Assembly (NCBI GenBank): GCA_041674745.1
Contig: JBAYVD010000003.1
Coordinates: 62,001-126,000 of the forward strand
Origin: UBA2040 sp041674745
GTDB lineage: Bacteria > Bacteroidota > Bacteroidia > Flavobacteriales_D > Crocinitomicaceae
Length of the DNA stretch: 64,000 nt
Direction: 5' to 3'
How positions within the stretch are numbered: the stretch's first letter is position 1; the number at the start of each line of letters is the position of its first letter. The notes under the pieces were generated by a model. It was not told the origin of the DNA and did no database searches. It worked only from the letters and a program-made list of their open reading frames with translations. Positions 18,001 through 25,988 of the stretch are shown in pieces. Made by a program: the position numbers and the translations under genes.

Positions 18001-20262
18001 TCCTATGGTGGCGCTATATTGAAATTTGCTCATTTGTTTATACAAACGAATCGAATAACTGCTCAATGAAGAAGTGAAACCTAGGTATACCGTGGATAAA
18101 TAGCCTATGGCACCGGAATTCTGTGCTCGGACAAATTTTTCCGAAGTAGACATTCCTAAATTTTCGTGATAGAAAATGTTTCCGTTAAAACAGGTGTTGG
18201 CAATTACGATAGGGTATTTTCCTTGATTGTTCCAGTTGGCAGGATCATCCAGATTAATTTCAAAACCGCTGGTAACGGAATTGGCGTGACCAAAAAAGGT
18301 CATTAAACTTATGCCGGCGCTGAGTCGAGCATTGATTTCATTGTATTCCGCTGGACTTAAAGGATTGGAGTTTGTCTTGTAAACGCGTTTTACATTTCCT
18401 CCAAATTTTGAATGTGTGATAGAATTCTCCATCGATTCCAAATAGTATTGAAATTGATTTTGGTCGGAAAGAGTCGTGCCACCAGCCAAATGGATTACTT
18501 GTTTTTGCCAATCTTTGTCCGCAGAATTGTACATACTTGCAGAATCTTGGTGATTTTCATAGGCAATTACCTTATCTAAGTAGTTGGTAAGTTCAGCATT
18601 GGTCGTTACCGAAATACGCGCAGTAGGAATCAAGGGAACATAGTTGTTCGGAACCAAGCTTGCGGTAATGGCAATGTCACTGCTGGGTTGGCCGAAAGAA
18701 GGAATCAAAGATTGTGCGTAAATGCCAGAGTTTGTTCTTGTTCCTGCGCCTGAAGCGGTAGTCGTAAATACAACTGCCTCCCGAATACCTTTACCAAGTA
18801 AAAAGAGTGCTGCCGGTTTACGAACCGACTGATTGTACTGAAAATGTGCGTATCTCCGAACACCATTGATGTGTTTTGGAATTCCGCCACCAAACTGCAA
18901 ACACAATTCATCAATATTGGCCAGGATTACTTGATGACTGCCTCCACTCATGGAATTTCGGTAGTTCTTGTAATCCACCGCTCCAGATTCTAGTAGTTTT
19001 GGGAAGACAATCAATAAAGCTGAGTCTGGAACAACGGCGTTGAAATTGGTAAAGGTTCCTGTTCCATTTACGGGCGTTAAGATTGGAGCATTTAAAATTA
19101 AATTCTCGTTGAGGAAAACCAATTTTTGTTCAGAGTTACTCGAATTGTTCGGTAATAGCGCTTGAACGATACCAGCATTCACGACTGGGTTTAGTTTTCT
19201 TGGAATATCTCCGAAAGAGAAAAGTAAGGGATTGGAAACAGACCAAGTTAAATCCAATCGAATTTTTGATGCACTTGAATTGTTTTTTGCCAGGAAATGA
19301 CCTTGAGAAAAGCCCGTGAGATTGGTTTGTTTCGGATAGGTCAAGGACAAATAGGTAAGACCTTGGTTGTCGGATGAAACAGGCAAATCTCCCACGTTAC
19401 GCCATTTTACGTCCGTGGTACCGTTGTTTAAACTACCCGCGCCAAAAGAAGTGCTGAATTGCACACCTTTTACACCATAAAACAGCGTATCAAATAAAAG
19501 TGAATCAGTTGAATTGAGCGTGTATTTTAAATGATGATTGTACGCTCCGCCACTGGTATTCGTGGCATTGTTGGAACTAAATGAATTGATTTGCAATTTT
19601 ACTGGAGGAGAATTCACGCCAACGTAAGGAGTGGAAGTTGGAATGCCAAAAGTATACAGCGCAGGTCCCGTAACGCTTCCTCCACTAAAACTTTCAATAT
19701 CATTGAAAAAAGAGGAGGATAAATTATTGCTGTTTTCACCTTCAAAATAACTGGAATGGAAATCAGCCGTGTAATTCCACTTGATAAAGGGGGCGGGGGA
19801 ATAACTATTGAAATCTACATCGGTTTCCTCCAAGAATCGTAAATTGTTGGTTGAATTATTCCAAGTGAAAAAATAGTGAATCGTATCGTTGTATAGCGAA
19901 TAGGCTGGGTTGCCTATTTTGTCCGGATTTGGGTACAAAGTCGAATCCAACCAACCATCATTTTTTTCAGCATAAAACAACACATAATCCCCGCTGTCGA
20001 TGGAATTATCATTGCTGTCAACGATCCACAAAGGGATTTCTTTTTCTCGACCGAAAATTTGGATATTGCTTGAATTGAATGTTGAAATTGGAATTCCCGA
20101 GGAGATCAATTGATTGTAATCCAGTCGATACAATCCAGTGTTGACAATTTTGAACTGATAATACGTTTGGTTGTATTGAATCCATTCGTTTCCATACGTT
20201 TGCGCCCCAATCAGAAAAGGGAGACAAAAAAAGGAGAGAAGGAAAAGTAAACGTATTTTCAT
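15094..20262 (-). CDS. PorU2-like C25 (gingipain-family) protease, putative type IX sortase
   Basis: 1722 residues from the ATG at 20262; a GTG two codons upstream is the other option. Signal peptide about 1-20 ends at GAQ. A beta-rich N-terminal region is followed by a C25 peptidase domain (about 415-790, numbered from that GTG) with the dyad His661 in FFGHAN and Cys693 in IANTCFNGN. A long series of Ig/CARDB-like segments follows, and a FlgD/type IX-tail-like end (MNYPNPFST ... GVYLYKV). Canonical PorU is about 1100-1300 residues, so this matches the longer PorU2-type family. PorU cleaves type IX sorting domains and links cargo to A-LPS; whether this long form is the main sortase or a paralog is unknown. 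It starts 8 bases after porV, which is in the same operon. Confidence 0.85.
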   Translation of the reverse strand: MKIRLLFLLSFFCLPFLIGAQTYGNEWIQYNQTYYQFKIVNTGLYRLDYNQLISSGIPISTFNSSNIQIFGREKEIPLWIVDSNDNSIDSGDYVLFYAEKNDGWLDSTLYPNPDKIGNPAYSLYNDTIHYFFTWNNSTNNLRFLEETDVDFNSYSPAPFIKWNYTADFHSSYFEGENSNNLSSSFFNDIESFSGGSVTGPALYTFGIPTSTPYVGVNSPPVKLQINSFSSNNATNTSGGAYNHHLKYTLNSTDSLLFDTLFYGVKGVQFSTSFGAGSLNNGTTDVKWRNVGDLPVSSDNQGLTYLSLTYPKQTNLTGFSQGHFLAKNNSSASKIRLDLTWSVSNPLLFSFGDIPRKLNPVVNAGIVQALLPNNSSNSEQKLVFLNENLILNAPILTPVNGTGTFTNFNAVVPDSALLIVFPKLLESGAVDYKNYRNSMSGGSHQVILANIDELCLQFGGGIPKHINGVRRYAHFQYNQSVRKPAALFLLGKGIREAVVFTTTASGAGTRTNSGIYAQSLIPSFGQPSSDIAITASLVPNNYVPLIPTARISVTTNAELTNYLDKVIAYENHQDSASMYNSADKDWQKQVIHLAGGTTLSDQNQFQYYLESMENSITHSKFGGNVKRVYKTNSNPLSPAEYNEINARLSAGISLMTFFGHANSVTSGFEINLDDPANWNNQGKYPIVIANTCFNGNIFYHENLGMSTSEKFVRAQNSGAIGYLSTVYLGFTSSLSSYSIRLYKQMSKFQYSATIGKQIQATCDSLSHSPGFGGIIEKATILQMTFNGDPLLKLNWHTKPEIELLDENVTFGPNFIDLTTDSIEISITLKNLGRSITDTFSLEIIRNFPLSNIDSIYSLRIPSLDYTRTVNFKMPLQANIGNGINQFKIHADIPSFVGEVYDEFVNNQITKNLFINIAGIQPVSPTKYAVVPIDSVVLKASTINPLASIQTYLFEIDTTDSFNSPFKRSQNMVSSGGVIEAFPGNWILTSNNQIAPLICEDSMVYFWRVALSQTTLDWKESSFQYITGKTGWGQDHFFQFKENDFGQLAYDKPNRQIHFTAADTFALDCFVFGTNEAFASNQWLINNNQQEYNFCLTNASLEVCVVDPGSFEAWGTRWVNALGDTLNANHGFGNVNEFGACRPRVEKYFIFRQDSPSQLAAFQNMVLNEVPNGHYLLIYAGYYGAQYNLWNSIDSAGMYSTFAALGSDSINANRTNAPMAFFVKKGDTSTAVEILGQNANDPVHLAAQMIGEDNTGQETSTLIGPVANWNNFYWKLNPQESLPGDTTLFQFETFDYNQNYQATIPIPLNTTDSILNLENVFSANLSPYIKLRSIFNDSMNGTPAQLDRWHVLFDPLPEAALDGKDNYYWSIGNSAVPEGTEVSFAIDIRNIGSVHMDSLLVSYFIEDDNHVKHALNYPRQDSLRVNQTLRDTFTFSTTGYSGSNVFWVEVNPYVNPTGLLDQPEQFHFNNLMQIPFVVDRDDKNPILDVTFDGRHILNGDIVNPYSEILVTLKDDNPFLIMDNITDTALFGIYLTNPNGVQKRIPFEINGQTNMHWIPADAQNKRFKIMYPGAFDLDGKYSLLVQGADKSGNLSGDLEYKITFEIVREASITKMMNYPNPFSTSTRFVFTLTGTEIPDDMIIQIMTVTGKVVREITEAEFGPMYIGRNISEFSWNGTDEFGDQLANGVYLYKVRMKLHGENLKQRESGADTYFTKEFGKMYLLR

Positions 20263-20270
20263 GGGCACAT

Positions 20271-21386
20271 TTATTCCTGCTTGGCAACTGCATTGGCAGG
20301 TTTATTCAAGCGTAATCTCAAGGAAATTACATGCGAATAAAGCGCCGCTGAAACATTGCCAATGTTGGTAAAAGCATAATCCAAACTAAATCCTTTTATA
20401 TTCAATCCCAAACCGACAGTGGGTTGGAAATTCAATTTCTGCGTATCATCGAAATTTTTCACGTATTGAAAATTAGTCACACCGCCTCGCACGGAAACAT
20501 ACGATTTGTAATTCAATGAAAAGCCAAAATGCGGGTCAAATGAAGCGAAATTGGAACGAATCAAAACATTTCGTTTTCCGTCAGTGGTTATATCTAAATC
20601 CAATTCCGTTCCTAAACTCATGCCTTTTTTGCCCAATTCAAACTTTCTGTAGGTGCCAAGTAACAGTCTTGGAAGTGTTAATTCTAAACCGTTTTCAGGC
20701 AACGTATTTCCTGTGTTTAAAAACACTTCTTTCGTTGCATCGTTCAACGTAAAGATCCACGCATTGAAGGTGGAAGTCGCATCACGAAGCACCGCGCCAA
20801 ATTTCCATTTGTCATTTTTGGAGTATTGCAATCCGGCGTCTAAACCAAAACCCCAGGATTTTGCAAAATCACCCACTTTTCGATGAACCAATTTGAAATT
20901 TCCCCCAACAGAAAGTCCTTCAATTTTTAATTTACGAGCATATGAAAAAAGAAAACCATAATCCGCCGCAGTAAAAACTGAAATCCGATCATAGTCAATA
21001 TTGCCATTGTTGTCAATTAATTGCGTGGTATTTGGGATGTCGTCCACCGCAAAACGAATCGCCGAAAAACCAATGGTGCTTTTTTTATCTATGGCATGTG
21101 CCAATCCTAAAAAATCATATTTCGCAATTCCAGCAAAATAATCGCTGTGCATTAAAGACACTTCAAGCCATTTGTCCACTTGCGTCAACCCTGCTGGATT
21201 CCAGTAACCTGAGTTGACACTTCCAGTATTTGCGATTACAGCATTCCCCATGCCAATTGCGTCAGCACCTACGCCTATGTTTAAAAACTCATTGGAATAT
21301 TTCGGAGCCAAAGATCCTTGAGCCAAGGAAAGGCCTGAAATCTGTAAAACAGCAAGTAGGAAAAGAAAAGATTTTTTTACTCTCAT
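20271..21386 (-). CDS. porV: type IX secretion outer-membrane protein PorV (LptO)
   Basis: 371 residues from the ATG at 21386, which places a clean signal peptide (ending SLAQ) at the N-terminus; the frame extends to 21443 without it. The start of the mature protein, KYSNEFLNIGVGADAIGMG, is the PorV/PorQ family signature, followed by alternating strands of a FadL-like 14-stranded barrel. PorV binds sorting domains and shuttles cargo from the Sov/SprA translocon to PorU. Adjacency to a PorU-type protease supports PorV over PorQ. The two genes are 8 bases apart and surely co-transcribed. Confidence 0.87.
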   Translation of the reverse strand: MRVKKSFLFLLAVLQISGLSLAQGSLAPKYSNEFLNIGVGADAIGMGNAVIANTGSVNSGYWNPAGLTQVDKWLEVSLMHSDYFAGIAKYDFLGLAHAIDKKSTIGFSAIRFAVDDIPNTTQLIDNNGNIDYDRISVFTAADYGFLFSYARKLKIEGLSVGGNFKLVHRKVGDFAKSWGFGLDAGLQYSKNDKWKFGAVLRDATSTFNAWIFTLNDATKEVFLNTGNTLPENGLELTLPRLLLGTYRKFELGKKGMSLGTELDLDITTDGKRNVLIRSNFASFDPHFGFSLNYKSYVSVRGGVTNFQYVKNFDDTQKLNFQPTVGLGLNIKGFSLDYAFTNIGNVSAALYSHVISLRLRLNKPANAVAKQE

Positions 21387-21499
21387 AAAATTTAAAAACA
21401 TGTCCTTAAAACGATGTTCCTTGGCTAAAATTGTGTTGGTCAAAAACGACTGACCTAATTTTATATGTAAATTTAGAACTTTTTACTTTATTTCGCAGC

Positions 21500-22345
21500 A
21501 TGAAAGAGAGAGTTTCGCTTTTCAACCTTCCGAATATTTTAACAGCCTGCAATTTATTGAGCGGTATTTTGGCCATCATTTTTGTTTTTTTAGGTCGTTT
21601 GGACTGGGCGCCATGGTTCATATTTTTGGGAGCAATCTTTGATTGGTTGGATGGATTTACGGCAAGAATGTTAAAACAGTTTTCGGAATTGGGAAAACAA
21701 ATGGATTCTTTGGCGGATATGGTTACTTTCGGTGTGGCGCCAGGAGTGTTTATGATCGTGGTTTTGGTATTGGCTATTGATTTGGGAAATCCCATTGCTT
21801 CTAGCAATTTCAATGAATACGCGTTGCAAACGCTCAATGATTGGAAATTGGGATTGCTGTATAATTCTTCGAAAACATTTGTCGGAATCTTTCGATGGTT
21901 GCCTTTTGCAGGACTCATTATACCTTTCTTTAGTTTGTTTCGTTTGGCGAAATTCAATATTGACACGCGCCAAAGTGAATCCTTCATTGGGTTAAACACG
22001 CCGTCCAATACGCTTTTCTTCACCACTTTTGTTTTGGTTCTATCTAATTATTACTCACAAGAAGGCTACCCAGATTATTTTGTCAATTATTTATTTCAAC
22101 CATTATTTTTAGTGTCACTCATACTAGTGATGTCAATGAGTTTGATTTCGGAAATCCCCTTTTTTGGACTGAAATTCAAGTCGTTTACTTGGAAAGGAAA
22201 TGAAATTCGTTATATATTTTTGTTAATTTCGTTAATATTAATTGTTGTTACAGGTGTTTGGTCTATCGCATTAATTGTATTTTTGTACCTCGTAATGTCG
22301 CTCATGGTGAAAAATGACGATTTGAATAAACAAGTGAACGAATGA
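21500..22345 (+). CDS. pssA: CDP-diacylglycerol--serine O-phosphatidyltransferase
   Basis: 281 residues from the ATG at 21500. The CDP-alcohol phosphatidyltransferase motif D-G-x2-A-R-x8-G-x3-D-x3-D is visible as DGFTARMLKQF...GKQMDSLAD. About seven or eight hydrophobic segments fit an inner-membrane enzyme. It condenses CDP-diacylglycerol with serine to phosphatidylserine, the precursor of phosphatidylethanolamine. Serine rather than another alcohol is assigned from overall resemblance to Gram-positive-type PssA. Its stop overlaps the purS start (ATGA). Confidence 0.85.
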   Translation: MKERVSLFNLPNILTACNLLSGILAIIFVFLGRLDWAPWFIFLGAIFDWLDGFTARMLKQFSELGKQMDSLADMVTFGVAPGVFMIVVLVLAIDLGNPIASSNFNEYALQTLNDWKLGLLYNSSKTFVGIFRWLPFAGLIIPFFSLFRLAKFNIDTRQSESFIGLNTPSNTLFFTTFVLVLSNYYSQEGYPDYFVNYLFQPLFLVSLILVMSMSLISEIPFFGLKFKSFTWKGNEIRYIFLLISLILIVVTGVWSIALIVFLYLVMSLMVKNDDLNKQVNE

Positions 22346-22593
22346 AATTCAAAGCAGAAATTGATGTAATGCCGTTAGAGGCACTTTTAGATCCGCAAGG
22401 TAAAGCTGTGAGCGGGAGTATGAAAACAATCGGATTACCAGAAATTTCTGGTGTACGTATCGGAAGACACGTGCGATTGTTTGTAGAGGCAGCTGACCAA
22501 AACGAAGCCAATGCGAAAGTGGAAGACGCTTGCAAAAAGTTGTTGGCGAATGCAATCATGGAGAGCTATACTTTCTCTGTAGAGGCAGTTTAA
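22342..22593 (+). CDS. purS: phosphoribosylformylglycinamidine synthase subunit PurS
   Basis: 83 residues, the usual length. It starts KFKAEIDVMPLEALLDPQG and contains the conserved SGVRIGRHVRL segment typical of PurS. PurS bridges PurL and PurQ in the FGAM synthase complex of purine synthesis. Neither purL nor purQ is in the window, so purS stands alone. It overlaps pssA by 4 bases, so its translation is probably coupled to a phospholipid gene, with no obvious functional link. Confidence 0.85.
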   Translation: MKFKAEIDVMPLEALLDPQGKAVSGSMKTIGLPEISGVRIGRHVRLFVEAADQNEANAKVEDACKKLLANAIMESYTFSVEAV

Positions 22594-22665
22594 CAAATTT
22601 TAATTGTCGGAAGGCAACATTTGAATGTTTTATACGATTTATAATCAACTATAAAATCTTACGTC

Positions 22666-23634
22666 ATGACAGAAACACAAAATTTCCCAGAAACGCCTAA
22701 AAAAAGCAATGGAGCTTTTATTGCGACTATCTTATTATTGCTTTTAGCCTTGGGTACCATGGCTTATTTGTGGTCAGCCAAAAATAGTCAGTTGAATGAC
22801 TGTTCCAATGAGACTGCCATGTTGAAAGCAGATATGGATGGTATGAATCAAATGATGGAAGGATATGTCGGCAATATGTCAAACGATTTGCGAAAAGATT
22901 TTCAAAGCATGTTGGAAACATACGATGCTTTGATAGAGAAAGATAAATCGAAAGCGGATAGCTTGAACATTCAAAAAGATAAAATTCAGGGTCTAATGGA
23001 TGAGTTGAGTCGCAACAAAAAAATGTCTGCCTCTCAATTGTTTCAATTAAGAAAAGAAAATGAAACGTTGCGTGGAATTATGAAAAGCTACGTAATGCAA
23101 ATCGATTCCCTAAACACCTTGAATCTTCAGTTAGAAACGAATTTGCAATCAACCAAAACAGAGTTGAATAACACTACAAGCGAGCGTGACCAATACAAAC
23201 AAGACGCTGCGGCAAGCGCAGAGCAAGTGAAAAAAGGATCTAAACTTCAAGCGTTTGGTTTCGCTAGTGTAGGTTTGCGTATGAAATTGAATAATACAAC
23301 GGAAGAAACGAACAAAGCTAGAAACACAGTGCAAATTCGTTCCAGCTTTACAATTTCAGAAAACCCAATCACTTCGAAAGGTAAAAAATCAGTGTACATG
23401 CAAATCATTGATCCAACTGGAAAAACATTGCAATCGAAATCGTCCAATGTTGTTCAAACGGATGGTGGAACGATTGCTTATTCTGATAAAAAAGACATTG
23501 ACTACAACAACGAACGAATTGACCTTTCCATTTTCTATGATTTAGGTGGTGCTGATGCCGCAAAAGGAAATTACAAGGTGAAAATTTATGTCGATGGTCA
23601 ATTGGCAGGTACGGATAGTTTTACGCTTAAATAA
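22666..23634 (+). CDS. single-pass membrane protein with coiled coil and C-terminal beta domain, function unknown
   Basis: 322 residues, not recognised as a named family. One membrane segment (about 17-36) follows a short cytoplasmic N-terminus. A long charged coiled coil (about 40-190, rich in K/E/Q/D) leads to a beta-rich domain (about 200-322, from FGFASVGLRMKL to the end) that looks like an Ig- or chaperone-like sandwich. The topology suggests a periplasmic envelope protein that spaces a small domain away from the inner membrane. It is followed by a long hairpin and by an RRM gene. Confidence 0.7.
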   Translation: MTETQNFPETPKKSNGAFIATILLLLLALGTMAYLWSAKNSQLNDCSNETAMLKADMDGMNQMMEGYVGNMSNDLRKDFQSMLETYDALIEKDKSKADSLNIQKDKIQGLMDELSRNKKMSASQLFQLRKENETLRGIMKSYVMQIDSLNTLNLQLETNLQSTKTELNNTTSERDQYKQDAAASAEQVKKGSKLQAFGFASVGLRMKLNNTTEETNKARNTVQIRSSFTISENPITSKGKKSVYMQIIDPTGKTLQSKSSNVVQTDGGTIAYSDKKDIDYNNERIDLSIFYDLGGADAAKGNYKVKIYVDGQLAGTDSFTLK

Positions 23635-23659
23635 GAAGCAACAATTTTAGATAGTTATC

Positions 23660-23716
23660 AGGCAAAAATCTTCAATAACTTGAATCAAAATGCTCATGTT
23701 CAAGTTTTATTTGCCT
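23660..23716. terminator. two-step hairpin, likely terminator
   Basis: Outer stem AGGCAAA (23660-23666) / TTTGCCT (23710-23716) and inner stem AACTTGAA (23677-23684) / TTCAAGTT (23699-23706). A short T-rich stretch follows on the plus strand. It lies 25 bases past the coiled-coil gene and just before the -7 box of the RRM gene. Confidence 0.5.
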
Positions 23717-23724
23717 TTTCTCCA

Positions 23725-23732
23725 TACATTTG
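23725..23732 (+). promoter_or_regulatory. -7 promoter element of the RRM gene
   Basis: TACATTTG matches TAnnTTTG exactly, 39 bases before the ATG at 23772. A TTG at the preferred 19-21 base distance is missing because that position lies in the preceding hairpin. Confidence 0.4.
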
Positions 23733-23771
23733 GCGTTGGCATTGAGCAAAGCCACGCCTACATTTAGTTAT

Positions 23772-24170
23772 ATGACAAATATTTTTATTGCAAATCTTGA
23801 CTGGGAAATTAGCTCAGAAGATTTAAAAGCTACTTTTTCTGCTTTTGGAACAGTATCGTACGCCCATGTCGTTTTTGATAAAACAACAAAAAAATCCAAG
23901 GGTTATGGTTATGTAGAAATGGATGACGCCGATCAAGCCATAGCAGCTATACAAGCATTGAAAGGATTAGAGGTAAACGGCAGAACCTTGGATGTGAAAA
24001 TTGCATCTCCAAAAGGTAATCGACCTTTGCCAAAGCCAGCGGAACCTCAAAAGAAGCCTTTTTCTCGCGACAGTAAATTTCAAAAACCAGAATCTGGCGC
24101 CTCCAAGCGACCAAGAATCTCGGGAGAAAAAGAACGATTTACAGGAAATCCAGGTGCGAAACGGGATTAA
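23772..24170 (+). CDS. RRM-domain RNA-binding protein
   Basis: 132 residues from the ATG at 23772; upstream codons are in frame but lie before a plausible promoter. One RRM covers about 2-80, with RNP2 (IFIANL) and RNP1 (KGYGYVEM) both intact. A basic, Pro/Lys/Arg-rich tail of about 50 residues follows and is probably disordered. Similar glycine- or lysine-tailed RRM proteins of bacteria are often cold-induced RNA chaperones; regulation here is unknown. A crotonase gene begins 22 bases downstream. Confidence 0.85.
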   Translation: MTNIFIANLDWEISSEDLKATFSAFGTVSYAHVVFDKTTKKSKGYGYVEMDDADQAIAAIQALKGLEVNGRTLDVKIASPKGNRPLPKPAEPQKKPFSRDSKFQKPESGASKRPRISGEKERFTGNPGAKRD

Positions 24171-24178
24171 TCCATTCC

Positions 24179-24186
24179 TAACTTTG
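24179..24186 (+). promoter_or_regulatory. -7-like element immediately before the crotonase gene
   Basis: TAACTTTG fits TAnnTTTG fully and ends 6 bases before the ATG at 24193, which would give a nearly leaderless transcript. No TTG at the right spacing was seen, so this may be chance and the gene may simply be read from the RRM promoter. Confidence 0.3.
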
Positions 24187-24192
24187 TAAACT

Positions 24193-24966
24193 ATGTCTGA
24201 TGCTATTCATCAAGGTCACGTTATTTCAAAAATCGATGACAACGGAATTGCTCATATTGAATTTGGGCACCCATTAAGCAACTCACTTCCAGGAAAGATT
24301 TTGAATCTTTTGGCAGATACCATCACAGCGATGGGGAAAGATGATTCGGTACGCGTTATTATCTTATCCTCTTCTGGTGAAAAGGCATTTTGCGCCGGAG
24401 CAAGTTTCGATGAATTGATTTCCATTGCTGATTTAGCAACCGGAAAAAAATTCTTTTCTGGATTTGCCAATGTTATCAATGCTTGTCGTAAATGTCCAAA
24501 ATTCATCATTGGTAGAATTCATGGTAAAGCTGTTGGTGGTGGAGTAGGAGTAGCATCTGCTGTTGATTATTGCTACGCAACAAAATATGCGGACGTTAAA
24601 TTGTCAGAGCTGGCTGTAGGAATTGGTCCTTTTGTAGTTGGACCGGCAGTGGAAAGAAAAATAGGACTTTCGGCCATGAGTCAACTGGCGATTAACGCTA
24701 CGGAATGGCGTTCTGCAGAATGGGCCTTTAAGAAAGGTTTGTATTCCGATGTTTTTGAAACGGTGGATGACATGGATGTCGAAATTGGCTTGCTTGCCAA
24801 TCGATTAGCAGGAAGCAATCCAGAAGCCATGCGTATGCTGAAAGAAGTTTTTTGGCAGGGAACAGAGCATTGGGATGAATTGCTTGCGGCACGTGCGGCC
24901 ATGAGTGGCGAATTGGTGCTCAGTGATTTTACAAGAAATGCTATTAATGCCTTCAAAGGAAAATAA
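24193..24966 (+). CDS. enoyl-CoA hydratase/isomerase (crotonase) family protein
   Basis: 257 residues. Oxyanion-hole segments FCAGAS (about 66-71) and GKAVGGGVG (about 111-119) are present. Of the two classic hydratase glutamates, the first position is Gly119 while the second, Glu139 in LSEL, is kept. That pattern occurs in methylglutaconyl-CoA hydratase-like and isomerase-like members rather than in simple enoyl-CoA hydratases. Leucine catabolism is possible but not shown by the sequence, and no neighbouring gene confirms it. Confidence 0.82.
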   Translation: MSDAIHQGHVISKIDDNGIAHIEFGHPLSNSLPGKILNLLADTITAMGKDDSVRVIILSSSGEKAFCAGASFDELISIADLATGKKFFSGFANVINACRKCPKFIIGRIHGKAVGGGVGVASAVDYCYATKYADVKLSELAVGIGPFVVGPAVERKIGLSAMSQLAINATEWRSAEWAFKKGLYSDVFETVDDMDVEIGLLANRLAGSNPEAMRMLKEVFWQGTEHWDELLAARAAMSGELVLSDFTRNAINAFKGK

Positions 24967-24970
24967 GTAG

Positions 24971-24996
24971 AAGCTCATCGAAAGGTGAGCTTTTTT
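24971..24996 (+). terminator. Rho-independent terminator after the crotonase gene
   Basis: Stem AAGCTCATC (24971-24979) / GGTGAGCTT (24984-24992) with one T-G wobble, capped by a GAAA tetraloop and followed by a T-run. It starts 5 bases after the stop codon. Confidence 0.85.
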
Positions 24997-25069
24997 GCTG
25001 AATAATAACCTCCTAAAATGATGATTTCCGCTTATTAAATGATTGATTGAGAATAATTTTAAAAATGTC

Positions 25070-25100
25070 TTGTTAATAAAAGCAAGAAATCATATCTTTG
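25070..25100 (+). promoter_or_regulatory. strong Bacteroidota promoter of the ribosomal protein operon
   Basis: TTG (25070-25072), 20 bases, then TATCTTTG (25093-25100): a full match to the TTG-N19-21-TAnnTTTG promoter read by the Bacteroidota primary sigma factor. It lies 44 bases upstream of the rplM start. Just after it, CCCC (25104-25107) and GGGG (25114-25117) can form a small hairpin at the very 5' end of the transcript. Confidence 0.8.
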
Positions 25101-25144
25101 CACCCCCAATTTAGGGGAATTGTCTTATTTAAAAATTATAGATT

Positions 25145-25600
25145 GTGGATACATTAAGTTACAAAACCCGATCTGCGAATAAAGAAACTGCTGATAAGCA
25201 GTGGTTTATCGTGGATGCCGAAGGCCAAGCTCTTGGTCGTTTAGCAAGCAAGGTGGCGAAAGTTATCCGTGGAAAACACAAGGTTAACTTTACCCCGCAT
25301 GCAGATTGTGGTGACTACGTAATTGTAATCAATGCCGAAAAAGTTTCTTTTTCAGGTGCAAAATTGGTTGACAAGGAGTACGTTCGCTACACAGGATACC
25401 CAGGTGGTCAGAAAACGACTACAGCTGAGGAAATGTTGAGAAAACATCCAGCTCGCTTAATTGAAAAAGCAGTAAAAGGGATGTTACCTAAAAATACTTT
25501 AGGTAGAGAACTATTTAGAAACCTTAAGGTATATACAGGTTCTGAGCACAAACAAGAAGCTCAAAAACCATCTGTACTTGACCTTAATAACTTCAAATAA
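25145..25600 (+). CDS. rplM: 50S ribosomal protein L13
   Basis: 151 residues, start codon GTG at 25145 (N-terminus MDTLSYKT, typical of Bacteroidota L13). Characteristic segments include WFIVDAEGQALGRLAS, GDYVIVINAEK and KGMLPKNTLGR. It binds 23S rRNA early in large-subunit assembly. First gene of an operon with rpsI, 1 base downstream. The strong promoter and the short hairpin in the leader suggest growth-rate control. Confidence 0.96.
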   Translation: MDTLSYKTRSANKETADKQWFIVDAEGQALGRLASKVAKVIRGKHKVNFTPHADCGDYVIVINAEKVSFSGAKLVDKEYVRYTGYPGGQKTTTAEEMLRKHPARLIEKAVKGMLPKNTLGRELFRNLKVYTGSEHKQEAQKPSVLDLNNFK

Positions 25601-25601
25601 G

Positions 25602-25988
25602 ATGGAAGTAATCAACACATTAGGACGAAGAAAAACGTCAGTAGCGCGAGTTTACATGAAAAAAGGTAGCGGCGTTGTGACTGTAAATAAAAAAGATTAC
25701 ACGGAAGCTTTCCCTGTATCAGTTTTACAAGCAAAAATTAATCAACCTTTTAAATTGACAGATACAGTTGGTCAATATGACGTAACTGTAAATGTTGTTG
25801 GAGGTGGAATTAACGGTCAAGCTGAAGCAATCCGTTTGGGAATTTCAAGAGCACTTGTAAAAGTAGCGGAAGAAAACAAACCATTGTTGAAAGCAGAAGG
25901 ATTGATGACACGTGATCCAAGAATGGTGGAACGTAAAAAACCAGGTCAACCGAAAGCGCGTAAAAAATTCCAATTCTCGAAACGTTAA
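25602..25988 (+). CDS. rpsI: 30S ribosomal protein S9
   Basis: 128 residues from the ATG at 25602; the open frame begins earlier inside rplM but the S9 start is MEVINTLGRRKTSVARV. The conserved GGGINGQAEAIRLGI region and the basic C-terminus (PKARKKFQFSKR), which reaches the P-site tRNA, are intact. The stop of rplM lies 1 base upstream. Confidence 0.96.
   Translation: MEVINTLGRRKTSVARVYMKKGSGVVTVNKKDYTEAFPVSVLQAKINQPFKLTDTVGQYDVTVNVVGGGINGQAEAIRLGISRALVKVAEENKPLLKAEGLMTRDPRMVERKKPGQPKARKKFQFSKR

Noticed and set aside
21406..22026. 206-codon minus-strand frame
   Set aside because: Lies opposite pssA, which has the CDP-alcohol phosphatidyltransferase motif; the antisense frame has none.
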